The notes under the pieces were generated by a model. That model was not told where the DNA came from and made no database searches. It saw only the letters and a list, made by a program, of their open reading frames with translations. The position numbers were made by a program, and so were the translations under genes. A stretch of DNA of 64,000 bases from assembly GCA_023511725.1 (NCBI GenBank), contig JAIMAY010000007.1:35314-99313 (forward strand). The letters run 5' to 3'. The DNA is from Alicyclobacillus sp. GTDB taxonomy: Bacteria; Bacillota; Bacilli; Alicyclobacillales; Alicyclobacillaceae. Shown in pieces: positions 1 to 8,639 of the stretch (the stretch's first letter is position 1; each line of letters begins with the position of its first letter).

Positions 1-1083
1 GAATTCCGAGAACATCGCCATCCACGGGCCGTAACCGATGGCCAGGAAGAACCCAAGCAGAGACGCATAGACTTCCATCATCCCGATGGACACCGGCCGG
101 CCAATCAGACCAATCCAGAAGTACATGTAGCAAAACAATCCGATTACGCCGACAAACGAGCAGATCTTGCGGAGCTGTAGCCGATCCGACACCCAACCCA
201 CGGCGAGCAGCGTGCCGAGATTCACCAGCCAGAAATAGCTGGACACGCTGGCGGCGGTGGCAGGATCGTAATGGAACGCCATCGTGAAATACAGCGGTCC
301 GAACGCTTGCACAAAGAAGTAGATGGCAAGAAACAGGACGATGCCAACGGCGAGCGACCATACCCGACCCGACCTGTACACCAGTCGCGTGGGCGCAATC
401 TCGCCATCACGCCCGGCACCTGCGGTGTTGAGCCGGTTCGCTGCCTGTTCGTCGTGCACAATTTCCGCACGCAGTTCAGGTGCAAGATCCCGGATGAAGA
501 GGGCCACCAGGATGGTGACCACGAGGCAAAAGATACCCATGATGACGAACTGCGACTGCCACGCGTTGTGGAACATGGGAAGTGTCCAACCTGCCACCCA
601 GGCGGCCAGATAGTTGGCGCCAACGGGACCGAACGTCCACAGTCCATAGCCGAAGGCGCGCCCTACGCGAGGCGTGAAATCGCGAACCAAACCGGTCGTC
701 GCGGGCAGGGTCATGGCAAGAATCATGGACATGACAAAACGCACCAGGATGAATTCACCCACGGTGTGGACCAGAGCCATGCACAAGACCATCAGCGCCG
801 TGATTCCGGTGCCCACGACGACGAAGAAGACGCGGCCAATCCGGTCCACCAACGGGCCCAGGAAGATGGCCGCAAACCCGGTGACCATGGCCGTAAGACC
901 GCCTATCAATCCGTACACCTGCGTCGACATGTGCAGATAGGGCAAGAGCAACGGCGCCACTGGAGCAATCTGCCCCTCGTAATTAGCAACGATGTTGGCG
1001 ATGACAACGAGCGTCAGTAACCCGGCCCGGAGCCAGCGCTGAGGATACACGCGAATCACGCGTGATCTGTACCAACTCACCAT
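1..1083 (-). CDS. MFS transporter, C-terminus cut by window edge
   Basis: Major facilitator superfamily permease. Translating the minus strand from the ATG at 1083 gives 361 codons with no stop before the left edge, so the last part of the protein is missing. Hydrophobic helices alternate with short loops, and the loop after the second helix carries the MFS signature-like run GPLVDRIGR. A GGAGGGG Shine-Dalgarno sequence lies 5-10 bases before the ATG. The gene is last in a run of same-strand acyl-CoA genes, 109 bases after the NDP-forming CoA ligase, so I infer that it imports the carboxylic acid that the cluster degrades. The substrate cannot be read from sequence; a sugar or drug transporter is also possible. 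Confidence 0.85.
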   Translation of the reverse strand, partial: MVSWYRSRVIRVYPQRWLRAGLLTLVVIANIVANYEGQIAPVAPLLLPYLHMSTQVYGLIGGLTAMVTGFAAIFLGPLVDRIGRVFFVVVGTGITALMVLCMALVHTVGEFILVRFVMSMILAMTLPATTGLVRDFTPRVGRAFGYGLWTFGPVGANYLAAWVAGWTLPMFHNAWQSQFVIMGIFCLVVTILVALFIRDLAPELRAEIVHDEQAANRLNTAGAGRDGEIAPTRLVYRSGRVWSLAVGIVLFLAIYFFVQAFGPLYFTMAFHYDPATAASVSSYFWLVNLGTLLAVGWVSDRLQLRKICSFVGVIGLFCYMYFWIGLIGRPVSIGMMEVYASLLGFFLAIGYGPWMAMFSEF

Positions 1084-1191
1084 CTCGTACCCCTCCTTTC
1101 ATCGCGCGAGAACCAAGACGACTCGCTTGCTCTGCCGGAGTGCTCCTGCCTGCCCGTCCATCCCCCCCTTTCACGCCGCGAGCACGGGAGG

Positions 1192-3354
1192 TCATACCCG
1201 CCAGCGGATGAGCGCGTCGAGGACCTCCACCTGCGTTCCCGACACCCACAGCGGGTTGACCTCCAGCGCGGCGAGACCCGGACCCGCTTCCACGGCGATC
1301 TCGCCCAACCGCCGCACCACACCAGCCACCCGGCCCAAGTCCGCCGGTTCGCGACCGCGGGCGCCCAACAGCAGCGGTGCTCCGCGCAGCGATCTCAACA
1401 TGCCGACGATCTCATCCTCGGTCACCGGCCATACGGCCAAGCGCGTGTCCCGCAGCACCTCGACGAAAATGCCGCCCGTGCCGACAGCCAATACCCAGCC
1501 CCAGACTGGATCGGGCATCATTCCGACCATCAGTTCCACGCCACCCGCTCGCTGAGGACTCACCAACACGCCCTCGAGCCGCACGTGCGGATGCATCTGT
1601 CGGATGCGCGTCCACATGTCCTGCCACGCTGCTCGCGCCGCGTCCGGCCCTTGCACGCCCAGGACCACGCCACCGACGTCACTCTTGTGCGGCAGGTCTG
1701 GAGACTGAATTTTAAGAACCAACGGACCACAAAATTCCTCCGCCGCCTGTGCCGCGTCCTCCGGTGTTCGCGCCAAGCGCCCGGGGACGAGCGGGATCCC
1801 TCGCTCGGCCAAGTACGCACGCGCACGCCATTCGCTCCAGTCATCCGGCCTGGGGACGGCATCATCACCGCTGCGGCCCCTCGCCAACGTCCGAACCAGC
1901 GCGGGGCGCCACGGGCGACCTCCCTCCGCGTGGGCGCGCAGCCACTGCTCCCGCCGCTCGCGCCAGCGAACAGCGTGGCCGAGCGCGGTTAGGGCATGCT
2001 CCATCCCTCCCGCAAAGTGCAATCCCAGCTCCGCCACCAGCGCTCGCGCCGGCTCGGGAATATCCGTCATGGCGTTGGACATCAGCAGCACGGGGTGGGC
2101 AGATGCGCGACTCAGCGCCGACCACGCGGCCAGCGAGGCCCGCACGGTCTCGGCGTCCGGCAGCAGCGCCCGCGGGGGCTCCAGCACCACCGCCAGAAAA
2201 TCGCAGGCCGTATCCTCTGCCACAATCTCCGCCGCACGGCGCTGCAGCGTCCGGTCCATCAACACGTAGCCGGTCACGTCCAGCGGATTCTGCGGTGTGG
2301 CGAAGGCGGGCAGCTCCTGCCTCAGCCGCTCGACCGTGGCCGGGGTAAACGGCGGGAGTTCGAGCCCTTCGTCCGCAGCCCGATCCGCAATCACATCGCA
2401 AGCGCCGCCGGACGCGGTGACGACCGCCATCCGCCGGCCCGGCGGCGGACCCACGGCGTCCAACAGGGCAGCGGTCGTGATCAGATCCTCGAGCGAGCGA
2501 ACGCGGATCACCCCTAATCTCTGCAGCGCCGCATCATGCACCGCATCGTCGCCGACGAGTGCACCTGTGTGCGCCAGGGCGGATTTTGCCCCCGCCGCAC
2601 TTCGACCCGTCTTCAGGACCACCAGCGGCTTCCCTGCCTGCAGCGCTCGCTGCGCCACCTCCGCGAAGGCATCCGCATCCCGGATCCCCTCGAGAAAGCA
2701 GGCGATGACGCGTGTGGCCGGATCGGCCACAAGATAGTCCATCACGTCTGTCGCACGCACCTGCCCCTCATTGCCCATCGACACAAGCAGCGAGATCCCC
2801 GCCATCCGCGCCTGCGCCAACGCCAGCACGGCACTGGCGAGGGCGCCGCTCTGCAGCACCACGCCGATGCCGCCGCGCACCAGGGGCAACGGCAGCGGCA
2901 GGCCGTACGGCATGATGCCGTCGGCCGCGTTCACAAAGCCGTTGCCGTTGGGCCCGAGCACCGTGATCCCCGCCGCTCGCACACGCTCCTCCAGCGCACG
3001 TTCCAAAGCGCGGCCCGCGTCGCCCGTCTCGGAGAAGCCCGCGGTGAGCACCACCATCTGGCGGACGCCCGCCGCGGCTGCGTCGTCCACCACATCGAGG
3101 ATGTGATCAGGTCCCACCATCACATAGGCCAGGTCCACCGGCGAATCCAGCGAGCGGAGCGAGGGGACGGCCGGCTCCCCATGCACCACACGGCGCCGCG
3201 GATTCACCATCACCATCCGGCCCGTGAACCCTCCCGCCCGCAAATTCATGTAGGTGTTCAAAGACCAGCGGGAGTCGTCGCTGGCACCGACCAGGGCAAT
3301 GCTGCTGGGACGAAACAACTCCCTCAGCGCCTGCAGCCGCGGTGTTCTCTCCAT
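1192..3354 (-). CDS. NDP-forming acyl-CoA synthetase (acetate-CoA ligase, ADP-forming, fused subunits)
   Basis: About 720 residues. The N-terminal half is a CoA-binding Rossmann fold (starting IALVGAS) followed by succinyl-CoA-ligase-like flavodoxin folds. The C-terminal half is an ATP-grasp domain (KIQSPDLPHKSDVGGV, then a tail ending LEVNPLWV). This is the fused alpha-beta arrangement of ADP-forming acetyl-CoA synthetases, which reversibly turn an acyl-CoA plus ADP and phosphate into acid, CoA and ATP. Two ATGs, at 3360 and 3354, share one GGGAAGG ribosome site; I prefer 3354 because its spacing of about 10 is better than 4. It follows the DUF35 gene closely. With an AMP-forming ligase in the same cluster, it may recover energy from a released acyl-CoA rather than activate the starting acid. 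Confidence 0.88.
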   Translation of the reverse strand: MERTPRLQALRELFRPSSIALVGASDDSRWSLNTYMNLRAGGFTGRMVMVNPRRRVVHGEPAVPSLRSLDSPVDLAYVMVGPDHILDVVDDAAAAGVRQMVVLTAGFSETGDAGRALERALEERVRAAGITVLGPNGNGFVNAADGIMPYGLPLPLPLVRGGIGVVLQSGALASAVLALAQARMAGISLLVSMGNEGQVRATDVMDYLVADPATRVIACFLEGIRDADAFAEVAQRALQAGKPLVVLKTGRSAAGAKSALAHTGALVGDDAVHDAALQRLGVIRVRSLEDLITTAALLDAVGPPPGRRMAVVTASGGACDVIADRAADEGLELPPFTPATVERLRQELPAFATPQNPLDVTGYVLMDRTLQRRAAEIVAEDTACDFLAVVLEPPRALLPDAETVRASLAAWSALSRASAHPVLLMSNAMTDIPEPARALVAELGLHFAGGMEHALTALGHAVRWRERREQWLRAHAEGGRPWRPALVRTLARGRSGDDAVPRPDDWSEWRARAYLAERGIPLVPGRLARTPEDAAQAAEEFCGPLVLKIQSPDLPHKSDVGGVVLGVQGPDAARAAWQDMWTRIRQMHPHVRLEGVLVSPQRAGGVELMVGMMPDPVWGWVLAVGTGGIFVEVLRDTRLAVWPVTEDEIVGMLRSLRGAPLLLGARGREPADLGRVAGVVRRLGEIAVEAGPGLAALEVNPLWVSGTQVEVLDALIRWRV

Positions 3355-3378
3355 GCACATCCCGCCTTCCCGCCGTGT

Positions 3379-3795
3379 TCACGATGCGGTAGCCTCGTCC
3401 ATCACCCGAAAGTACGGCAACACCAGCCCCTCATCCGCCTCGACGAACTCGACGCGGACGCGCGCGCCTATGCGCACCGAGGATCTGTCGCCGAGGATGC
3501 GCGTCATCATGCGCACGCCCTCGTCCAGGTCCACCAGCGCCACCACGTACGGCACGTCGGCCTGAAACGGACCAAACGCCCGATGGACGACGGTGTAGGT
3601 GTGGATGCGGCCTGCGCCGCTGGCCTCCACCCATGAGAGCTGATCCGAGAAGCAGTGAGGACAGAGAAGCCGCGGGTAGAAGACGTGACGGCCGCATGAC
3701 GCACAGCGCTGAATACGAAGCACCCCTTCGCGGCAACCCTCCCAAAACGGACGAGAGTCCGCATCCTCGACCGGTCGCGGTATCCCATGTGCCAT
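3379..3795 (-). CDS. DUF35 OB-fold/zinc-ribbon partner of the thiolase-like protein
   Basis: 138 residues. A rubredoxin-like zinc ribbon (Cys31, Cys34, Cys45, Cys48) comes first and a DUF35 OB-fold from about residue 60 follows. Longer in-frame upstream starts exist, but the ATG at 3795 has a GGGAGGG site 5 bases away and begins one base after the stop of the thiolase-like gene, so it was chosen. DUF35 proteins form complexes with thiolase-fold enzymes and bind the CoA end of the substrate; known pairs include steroid side-chain aldolases and archaeal HMG-CoA synthase systems. The adjacent thiolase-like gene is almost certainly the partner. Confidence 0.88.
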   Translation of the reverse strand: MAHGIPRPVEDADSRPFWEGCREGVLRIQRCASCGRHVFYPRLLCPHCFSDQLSWVEASGAGRIHTYTVVHRAFGPFQADVPYVVALVDLDEGVRMMTRILGDRSSVRIGARVRVEFVEADEGLVLPYFRVMDEATAS

Positions 3796-3796
3796 C

Positions 3797-4942
3797 TCAA
3801 TCCCTCCCCAGGATGACGGTGGCGGTGGACGAGAGCACGCCGCCTGTGCCGTGCACCAGCGCCAGGCGCGCGTCCGGCACCTGTCTTGAGCCACACTCAC
3901 CGCGGAGTTGGCGCACCGCCTCAATCAGCAGAAAGATCCCGTACATGCCAGGATGGCAATAGGACAATCCGCCGCCGTTGGTGTTCATCGGGAACGGCCC
4001 CCCTGGAGCCGTGCGCTGACCGCTCACAAACGGCCCGCCCTCACCCGGTTTGCAGAAGCCCAGTGCCTCCAGCGTGAGCAGGACGGTGATGGTGAACGAA
4101 TCGTAGATCTCCACCACGTCAATCTCGTCATGCCGCACGCCCGCCATCTCCATCGCTCGCCGGCCAGACACCGCCGCGCCGGTTGTGGTGAGATCCGGCA
4201 TGTTCGCGATGGTGTGGTGCGTGTGCGTTTCGCCATGACCAAGCACCCACACCGGCCGCGTCCGGCAGCGCTGCGCCACCCGCTCCGAGACCACCACCAC
4301 CGCGCCACCGCCGTCGGTCACGAGGCAGCAGTCCAAAAGATGCAGCGGTTCGCAGATCAGGCGAGAGTTCAGCACATCCTCGATGGTGATGGGCTCGCGC
4401 ATGAACGCCTTGTCATTGAGCGTCGCCCACTTGCGCGTCGCGACCGCAATCTCCGCCAACTGCTCGGACGTCGTCCCATACTCATGCATGTGCCGCATCG
4501 CCGCCAGAGCATAGGCGCCGACCGGCGTCGGAAGTCCAAACGGCCGCTCGAACTGCTCCGTGAGCGGCGCATCCGGCGGCACGTGCCCGCGCAGCCGTTG
4601 CGAACGTTGGGTGCTCCCGTAGCAGATGAGCGCCACATCGAACAGCCCCGCCTGAATCCCCGCCACGGCGTGACCCACGTGGGCTTCGAACGAGGAGCCG
4701 CCGATGTTGGTGGTATCCGTGTACCGCGGCGTGATCCCCAGATACTCGGCCAGCATCAGATTGGTTGACCACGCCCAGTTGCCGGCGCAGAACAGTGCGT
4801 CGACGTCGCCCTTCTCGAGCCCCGCCTCCGCGAGCGCCGCCTTCGCCGCCTGCGCCTGGAGTTGCAGGACTGTCCGGTGCGGCGTTTCCCCCAGCTCCGA
4901 CTCCGCCACGCCGACAATCGCCGCCAGCCGATCCCGCCTCAT
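3797..4942 (-). CDS. thiolase-fold enzyme lacking the nucleophilic cysteine (SCP2/Ltp2-like)
   Basis: 381 residues, thiolase superfamily. Where thiolases carry the nucleophilic Cys (NxxCSSG-type loop), this protein reads IGGSS at residues 80-84. The usual C-terminal CxG loop is HGTGG at 364-368. The second catalytic His loop is kept as YCHPG (His330). This pattern fits SCP2-type thiolase-like proteins and retro-aldolases of the Ltp2 kind, which act with a DUF35 subunit, better than a classical beta-ketothiolase. It overlaps the CoA ligase start by four bases and is followed one base later by its probable DUF35 partner, so the three are translationally coupled. C-C bond cleavage of an acyl-CoA intermediate is inferred. 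Confidence 0.85.
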   Translation of the reverse strand: MRRDRLAAIVGVAESELGETPHRTVLQLQAQAAKAALAEAGLEKGDVDALFCAGNWAWSTNLMLAEYLGITPRYTDTTNIGGSSFEAHVGHAVAGIQAGLFDVALICYGSTQRSQRLRGHVPPDAPLTEQFERPFGLPTPVGAYALAAMRHMHEYGTTSEQLAEIAVATRKWATLNDKAFMREPITIEDVLNSRLICEPLHLLDCCLVTDGGGAVVVVSERVAQRCRTRPVWVLGHGETHTHHTIANMPDLTTTGAAVSGRRAMEMAGVRHDEIDVVEIYDSFTITVLLTLEALGFCKPGEGGPFVSGQRTAPGGPFPMNTNGGGLSYCHPGMYGIFLLIEAVRQLRGECGSRQVPDARLALVHGTGGVLSSTATVILGRD

Positions 4943-6489
4943 GACGCCTCCCCCTGTCCTGCCGGCCGCAGTTCCACATCCTTGGCCATCTCCCGCAGCA
5001 CCGTCTTCAGCACCTTGCCCACGCCGTTGCGCGGCAAATCGTCCAGGAACAGCACGCGGCGCGGCGTTTTGTACTTGGCGAGCCGATCCTGACAGAAGGT
5101 GATGAGTTCCTGCTCGGTCACCTCCGCGCCGGGTCTGCGAACCACGTACGCGACCACCTCTTCGCCCATCCGCTCGTCCGGCACGCCAATCACGGCGGCC
5201 TCCGCCACTGCGGGATGCTCCGTCAGCAATTCTTCGATGTCCCGCGGATAGATGTTGAAGCCGCCGCGGATGATCAAATCCTTCTTACGGCCGACGATGT
5301 ACAGGTATCCGTCTTCGTCGAGCTTGGCAAGATCGCCCGTATGAAGCCAACCGCCGCGCAGCGCTCGGCGCGTCTCCTCCTCATTCTGGAAGTAACCCGG
5401 CGTGACGTTTTCCCCCCGCACAATCAACTCGCCCACCTCGCCCGGCGGGAGTTCGCGGTCCTCGTCGTCGACAATGCGAACCTCGACGCTGGGAATCGGC
5501 TTGCCGACGGAACCGGGTCGATACTCCATATCCTTCCGGTAGGAGGCGACAATCGGCGCCGCCTCCGACAGGCCGTAGCCGTCGTACACATCCGCACCAA
5601 ATTTCTGCTTGAACGCCTCCACCAGGGTGAGCGGCAGCGGTGCGGATCCCGATCCCACGCGCTCGAGGCTGGACAGGTCAAACTGATCTGCCTGCGGATG
5701 CGTCACCATGGCATGGAGCATTGCCGGGACGGCCGAAAAGAAACGCACGCGGTGGCGTTCGATGGCGCGGAACACCTCCACCGGGTCAAACTTCGGAAAG
5801 ACCACGATGCTGCTGCCGGTCAGAAGCAGCACGTTGGAGACGGTGAGGCCGTAGACATGCGCCAACGGGAGCACTCCGATGGTGGTGTCGCGCTCACCAT
5901 CGTTCTCGGCGGCGGTGGTGGCGGCGTTGGAATAGAGATTGCGATGCGTGAGGATCACGCCCTTGGGGCGACCGGTGGTGCCGGAGGTGTAAAGGATCAC
6001 GGCGGTATCGTCCGGCTGAATCGAGATCTCGGGTTCGGGTGGGTCCGCTGGCACATCCGCCAGCCAGTCGCTGATGCTCACCGCCCCGTCACCGGTGGGC
6101 GCATCCACGACCACGACCAGCGGCGGGTTCGGCAGGTCCTGAATGGCCTCGCGGATCTTGGGCAACACCAGGGAACCGGTGAAGATCAGCTTGGTCCCCG
6201 AGTTGCGGGCGATGTATGCGATTTCATGCGCGTGCAGCAAAAACAGGATGGGCACGATCACGGCACCCGTACGGCTGATCCCGTGATATGCGAAGATCAC
6301 CTCAGGGCTGTTCGGCATACAGACCATCACGCGATCTCCCGGTTGCACGCCCGTCTTGCGCAGTGCCGCCGCGATGCGACGCGCCTGGCGCAGGGTTTCG
6401 ACGTTGGTGTACTCCCGGCCCTGGTAGTACAGCAGTGTGTATTCCCCAAACGTTTCGATATTTTGTTGCAGAATCGCCGGCAGGATCAC
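4939..6489 (-). CDS. AMP-forming acyl-CoA synthetase
   Basis: 516 residues, adenylate-forming ANL superfamily. The phosphate-binding motif TSGTTGRPKG is at residues 168-177, and the C-terminal swivelling domain carries GRKKDLIIRGGFNIYPRDIE and the catalytic-lysine region near the end (PRNGVGKVLK). It converts a free carboxylic acid, ATP and CoA to acyl-CoA, AMP and pyrophosphate, probably the activation step of this cluster. The length and hinge sequence resemble FadD-like long-chain ligases, but chain length and ring content of the substrate cannot be told. The stop overlaps the thiolase-like start by four bases. Confidence 0.9.
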   Translation of the reverse strand: MILPAILQQNIETFGEYTLLYYQGREYTNVETLRQARRIAAALRKTGVQPGDRVMVCMPNSPEVIFAYHGISRTGAVIVPILFLLHAHEIAYIARNSGTKLIFTGSLVLPKIREAIQDLPNPPLVVVVDAPTGDGAVSISDWLADVPADPPEPEISIQPDDTAVILYTSGTTGRPKGVILTHRNLYSNAATTAAENDGERDTTIGVLPLAHVYGLTVSNVLLLTGSSIVVFPKFDPVEVFRAIERHRVRFFSAVPAMLHAMVTHPQADQFDLSSLERVGSGSAPLPLTLVEAFKQKFGADVYDGYGLSEAAPIVASYRKDMEYRPGSVGKPIPSVEVRIVDDEDRELPPGEVGELIVRGENVTPGYFQNEEETRRALRGGWLHTGDLAKLDEDGYLYIVGRKKDLIIRGGFNIYPRDIEELLTEHPAVAEAAVIGVPDERMGEEVVAYVVRRPGAEVTEQELITFCQDRLAKYKTPRRVLFLDDLPRNGVGKVLKTVLREMAKDVELRPAGQGEAS

Positions 6490-6552
6490 GGTGTCATCCC
6501 ATCCCTTCCCCAGGGACCTCTCCTCGGCCCCGCATCGAGATTCGTGATCACA

Positions 6553-6582
6553 CCCGGGCGTGGGCTCTGGCCCGCGCCCGGG
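6553..6582. terminator. GC-rich hairpin between two acyl-CoA genes
   Basis: Arms at 6553-6565 and 6570-6582 pair over 13 positions (one G-T) around a four-base loop. No T-run follows on either strand, so it is a weak terminator, an attenuator or an mRNA-stabilising hairpin inside the operon. Confidence 0.45.
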
Positions 6583-6588
6583 ATAGGA

Positions 6589-7758
6589 TCAGGCCAACAG
6601 GTCTCCGACCTTGACGTGACCCTTGAGCAGGTTGCGGGAGATGATGTACCGCTGGATCTCGTCCGTGCCCTCGAAGATCCGCCAGACGCGCATCTCGCGG
6701 TACCAGCGCTCAATCGGCAACTCCTTCGTGTAGCCCATACCGCCATGGATCTGCAGGACGCGGTCGACGACGCGGTTGGCCATGTTGGCACCGAACAGCT
6801 TGGATACCGACGCATAGTGCCGCGTGTCCTGACCGGTTTCCGCGAGCCATGCCGCATAGAGCACCAACCAGCGGGTTGCCTCAATCTCAACATGCGAGTC
6901 GGCGATCATCCACTGGATGGCCTGCCGCTCGGCGATGGGTTTGCCGAAGGTGACGCGCTGCTTGGCGTGATCGATGGCCATCTGCAGCAGGCGCTCGGCT
7001 GCACCGACAGCGCGTGCGGCAATCATCCAGCGCCCTTGGCCAATCCACTTCATGCCGAGCTTGAAGCCGCCGCCGACCTCACCGAGCACGTTCTCCTCCG
7101 GCACGCGCACATCCTCGAAGATGAGCGAGGCCGGGCCCCACTCTCCCATGGTATGAATGTACTCGGATCGCCAACCCATCTCCCGGTCCACCAGGAAGCA
7201 GGTGATACCGCCGTTGGCGCCCTTCTCTTTATCCGTCACGGCGAACACCATCGCGAAATCGGCCTCGTTGCCATTGGTGATGAAGATCTTCTCGCCATTG
7301 AGCACCCAGTACTTGCCGTCCTTCACCGCGCTCATGCGGATGTTGGCGGCGTCGGAACCCGCGCCGGGCTCGGTGAGGGCAAAGCAGGAAATGCGCTCGC
7401 CGTTGATCACCGGGATGAGGTACTTCTTCTTCTGCTCCTCATTGCAGTAGTAGAGGATGTTGTCCGCACTGCCGCCGAAGCTGAACGGCACGAACGTCCG
7501 TGCCAGCTCCATCTGGATCAGCGCCGTCATGATGGGCCCGAGATTCGCACCCCCATACTCCTCCGGCGTGTTGATTCCCCAAAACCCGAGCTCCTTGGCC
7601 TTCAACTGCAGCGCCCGGATCTCCTCACGCGTCATGCCCCGCTTGCCCTCACGCTCGCGCCGGAGCACCTCGGGTTCCAAGGGCATCAGTTCATTTTTCA
7701 CGAACTCGCGCACCGTGCGCTGAATCATCTTTTGCTCTTCTGTCAGCCGAAAATCCAA
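6589..7758 (-). CDS. acyl-CoA dehydrogenase
   Basis: 389 residues, flavin-dependent acyl-CoA dehydrogenase family, with the usual three domains: N-terminal helices (MDFRLTEEQ), a central beta domain (FALTEPGAGSD), and a C-terminal helical domain with QIHGGMGYTKE and the catalytic glutamate region YREMRVWRIFEGTDEI. It introduces the alpha-beta double bond into an acyl-CoA and passes electrons to electron-transfer flavoprotein. The start is a TTG at 7758, chosen because a GGAGG site lies seven bases upstream and because the frame begins with the family's conserved N-terminus. It lies between the SDR and CoA ligase genes on the same strand. Chain or branch specificity cannot be assigned. Confidence 0.92.
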   Translation of the reverse strand: MDFRLTEEQKMIQRTVREFVKNELMPLEPEVLRREREGKRGMTREEIRALQLKAKELGFWGINTPEEYGGANLGPIMTALIQMELARTFVPFSFGGSADNILYYCNEEQKKKYLIPVINGERISCFALTEPGAGSDAANIRMSAVKDGKYWVLNGEKIFITNGNEADFAMVFAVTDKEKGANGGITCFLVDREMGWRSEYIHTMGEWGPASLIFEDVRVPEENVLGEVGGGFKLGMKWIGQGRWMIAARAVGAAERLLQMAIDHAKQRVTFGKPIAERQAIQWMIADSHVEIEATRWLVLYAAWLAETGQDTRHYASVSKLFGANMANRVVDRVLQIHGGMGYTKELPIERWYREMRVWRIFEGTDEIQRYIISRNLLKGHVKVGDLLA

Positions 7759-7840
7759 ACGGCATCCTCCTCTGGCCCCTTGTGGGGAGGTATCGCAGGC
7801 GGCCGGGCATCGCCGGCCACCGAATGCGCGGATGGGATGG

Positions 7841-8605
7841 TCACTCGGCCGCGCGGCCGCCGTGCACGTAGATCACCTGGCCGGACACATAACTGGCGTC
7901 ATCGCTGACGAGGAACGCAATGACGTTGGCAATATCCTCGGGCCGGCCCACGCGCCGCAGCGGGATGCGTTCGGCCGCCGCCTTCTGGAACGCCTCGAAG
8001 TCGACGCCGATGCGCTCGGCCGTCTGACGCGTCATCTCCGTCACGATGAAACCCGGTGCCACCGCGTTGACGTTGATGTTGAACGGCCCAAGCTCGATGG
8101 CCAGCGTCTTCGTGAAGCCCTGCAGCCCCGCCTTGGCCGCCGAGTAGTTGGCCTGCCCGCGGTTGCCCAGCGCCGATGTGCTGGAGAGATTGACAATCTT
8201 GCCGTACTTCTGCTGCACCATGTAGCGCTGCGCCGCCCTGCTGCACAGGAAGGCGCCCTTCAGGTGCACGTTCATCACCATGTCCCAATCGTCTTCCGTC
8301 ATCTTGAACAGGAGGTTGTCACGGATGATGCCGGCATTGTTGACGAGGATGTCGAGCCGCCCGAAGCGCTCCGCCACACTCGAGATGGCCTGTTCCACCT
8401 GGTCCGCGTTGGAGACATCGCAACCGTAGCCCACGGCCTCGCCGCCGGCGGCGCGGATGGCCTCCACCGTGTCGCGGGTGAATTCTTCCTTGAGGTCAAA
8501 TACCGCCACCTTGGCCCCATCCGCGGCCAGGCGCTTGGCCGTCGCAGCGCCGATACCCCGCGCCGCACCCGTCACCACTGCCACACGTCCATCCAATCGA
8601 CCCAC
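7841..8605 (-). CDS. SDR-family oxidoreductase (FabG/3-hydroxyacyl-CoA dehydrogenase-like)
   Basis: 254 residues, classical short-chain dehydrogenase/reductase. The nucleotide-binding motif TGAARGIG is near residue 12, NNAG follows in mid-protein, and the Ser-Tyr-Lys triad is visible as SST...YSAAK. The start is GTG at 8605 with AAGGAGG eight bases upstream. The family includes FabG, but its place in a degradation cluster with a dehydrogenase and thiolase-like gene suggests NAD(P)-linked oxidation of a 3-hydroxyacyl-CoA. No enoyl-CoA hydratase gene was seen in this cluster, so hydration may rely on another locus. Confidence 0.9.
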   Translation of the reverse strand: MGRLDGRVAVVTGAARGIGAATAKRLAADGAKVAVFDLKEEFTRDTVEAIRAAGGEAVGYGCDVSNADQVEQAISSVAERFGRLDILVNNAGIIRDNLLFKMTEDDWDMVMNVHLKGAFLCSRAAQRYMVQQKYGKIVNLSSTSALGNRGQANYSAAKAGLQGFTKTLAIELGPFNINVNAVAPGFIVTEMTRQTAERIGVDFEAFQKAAAERIPLRRVGRPEDIANVIAFLVSDDASYVSGQVIYVHGGRAAE

Positions 8606-8639
8606 ACGTCATTCCTCCTTGTACATTCCCATCCGTTGT

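Noticed and set aside
6553..6582. Riboswitch upstream of the CoA ligase
   Set aside because: Only a simple hairpin is present, with no conserved riboswitch core that I recognise.
5215..7908. A long open frame (897 codons) on the plus strand across the CoA ligase and dehydrogenase genes
   Set aside because: It is antisense to two genes with clear family motifs, and it is typical of codon bias in high-GC genomes; no domain or ribosome site is visible.
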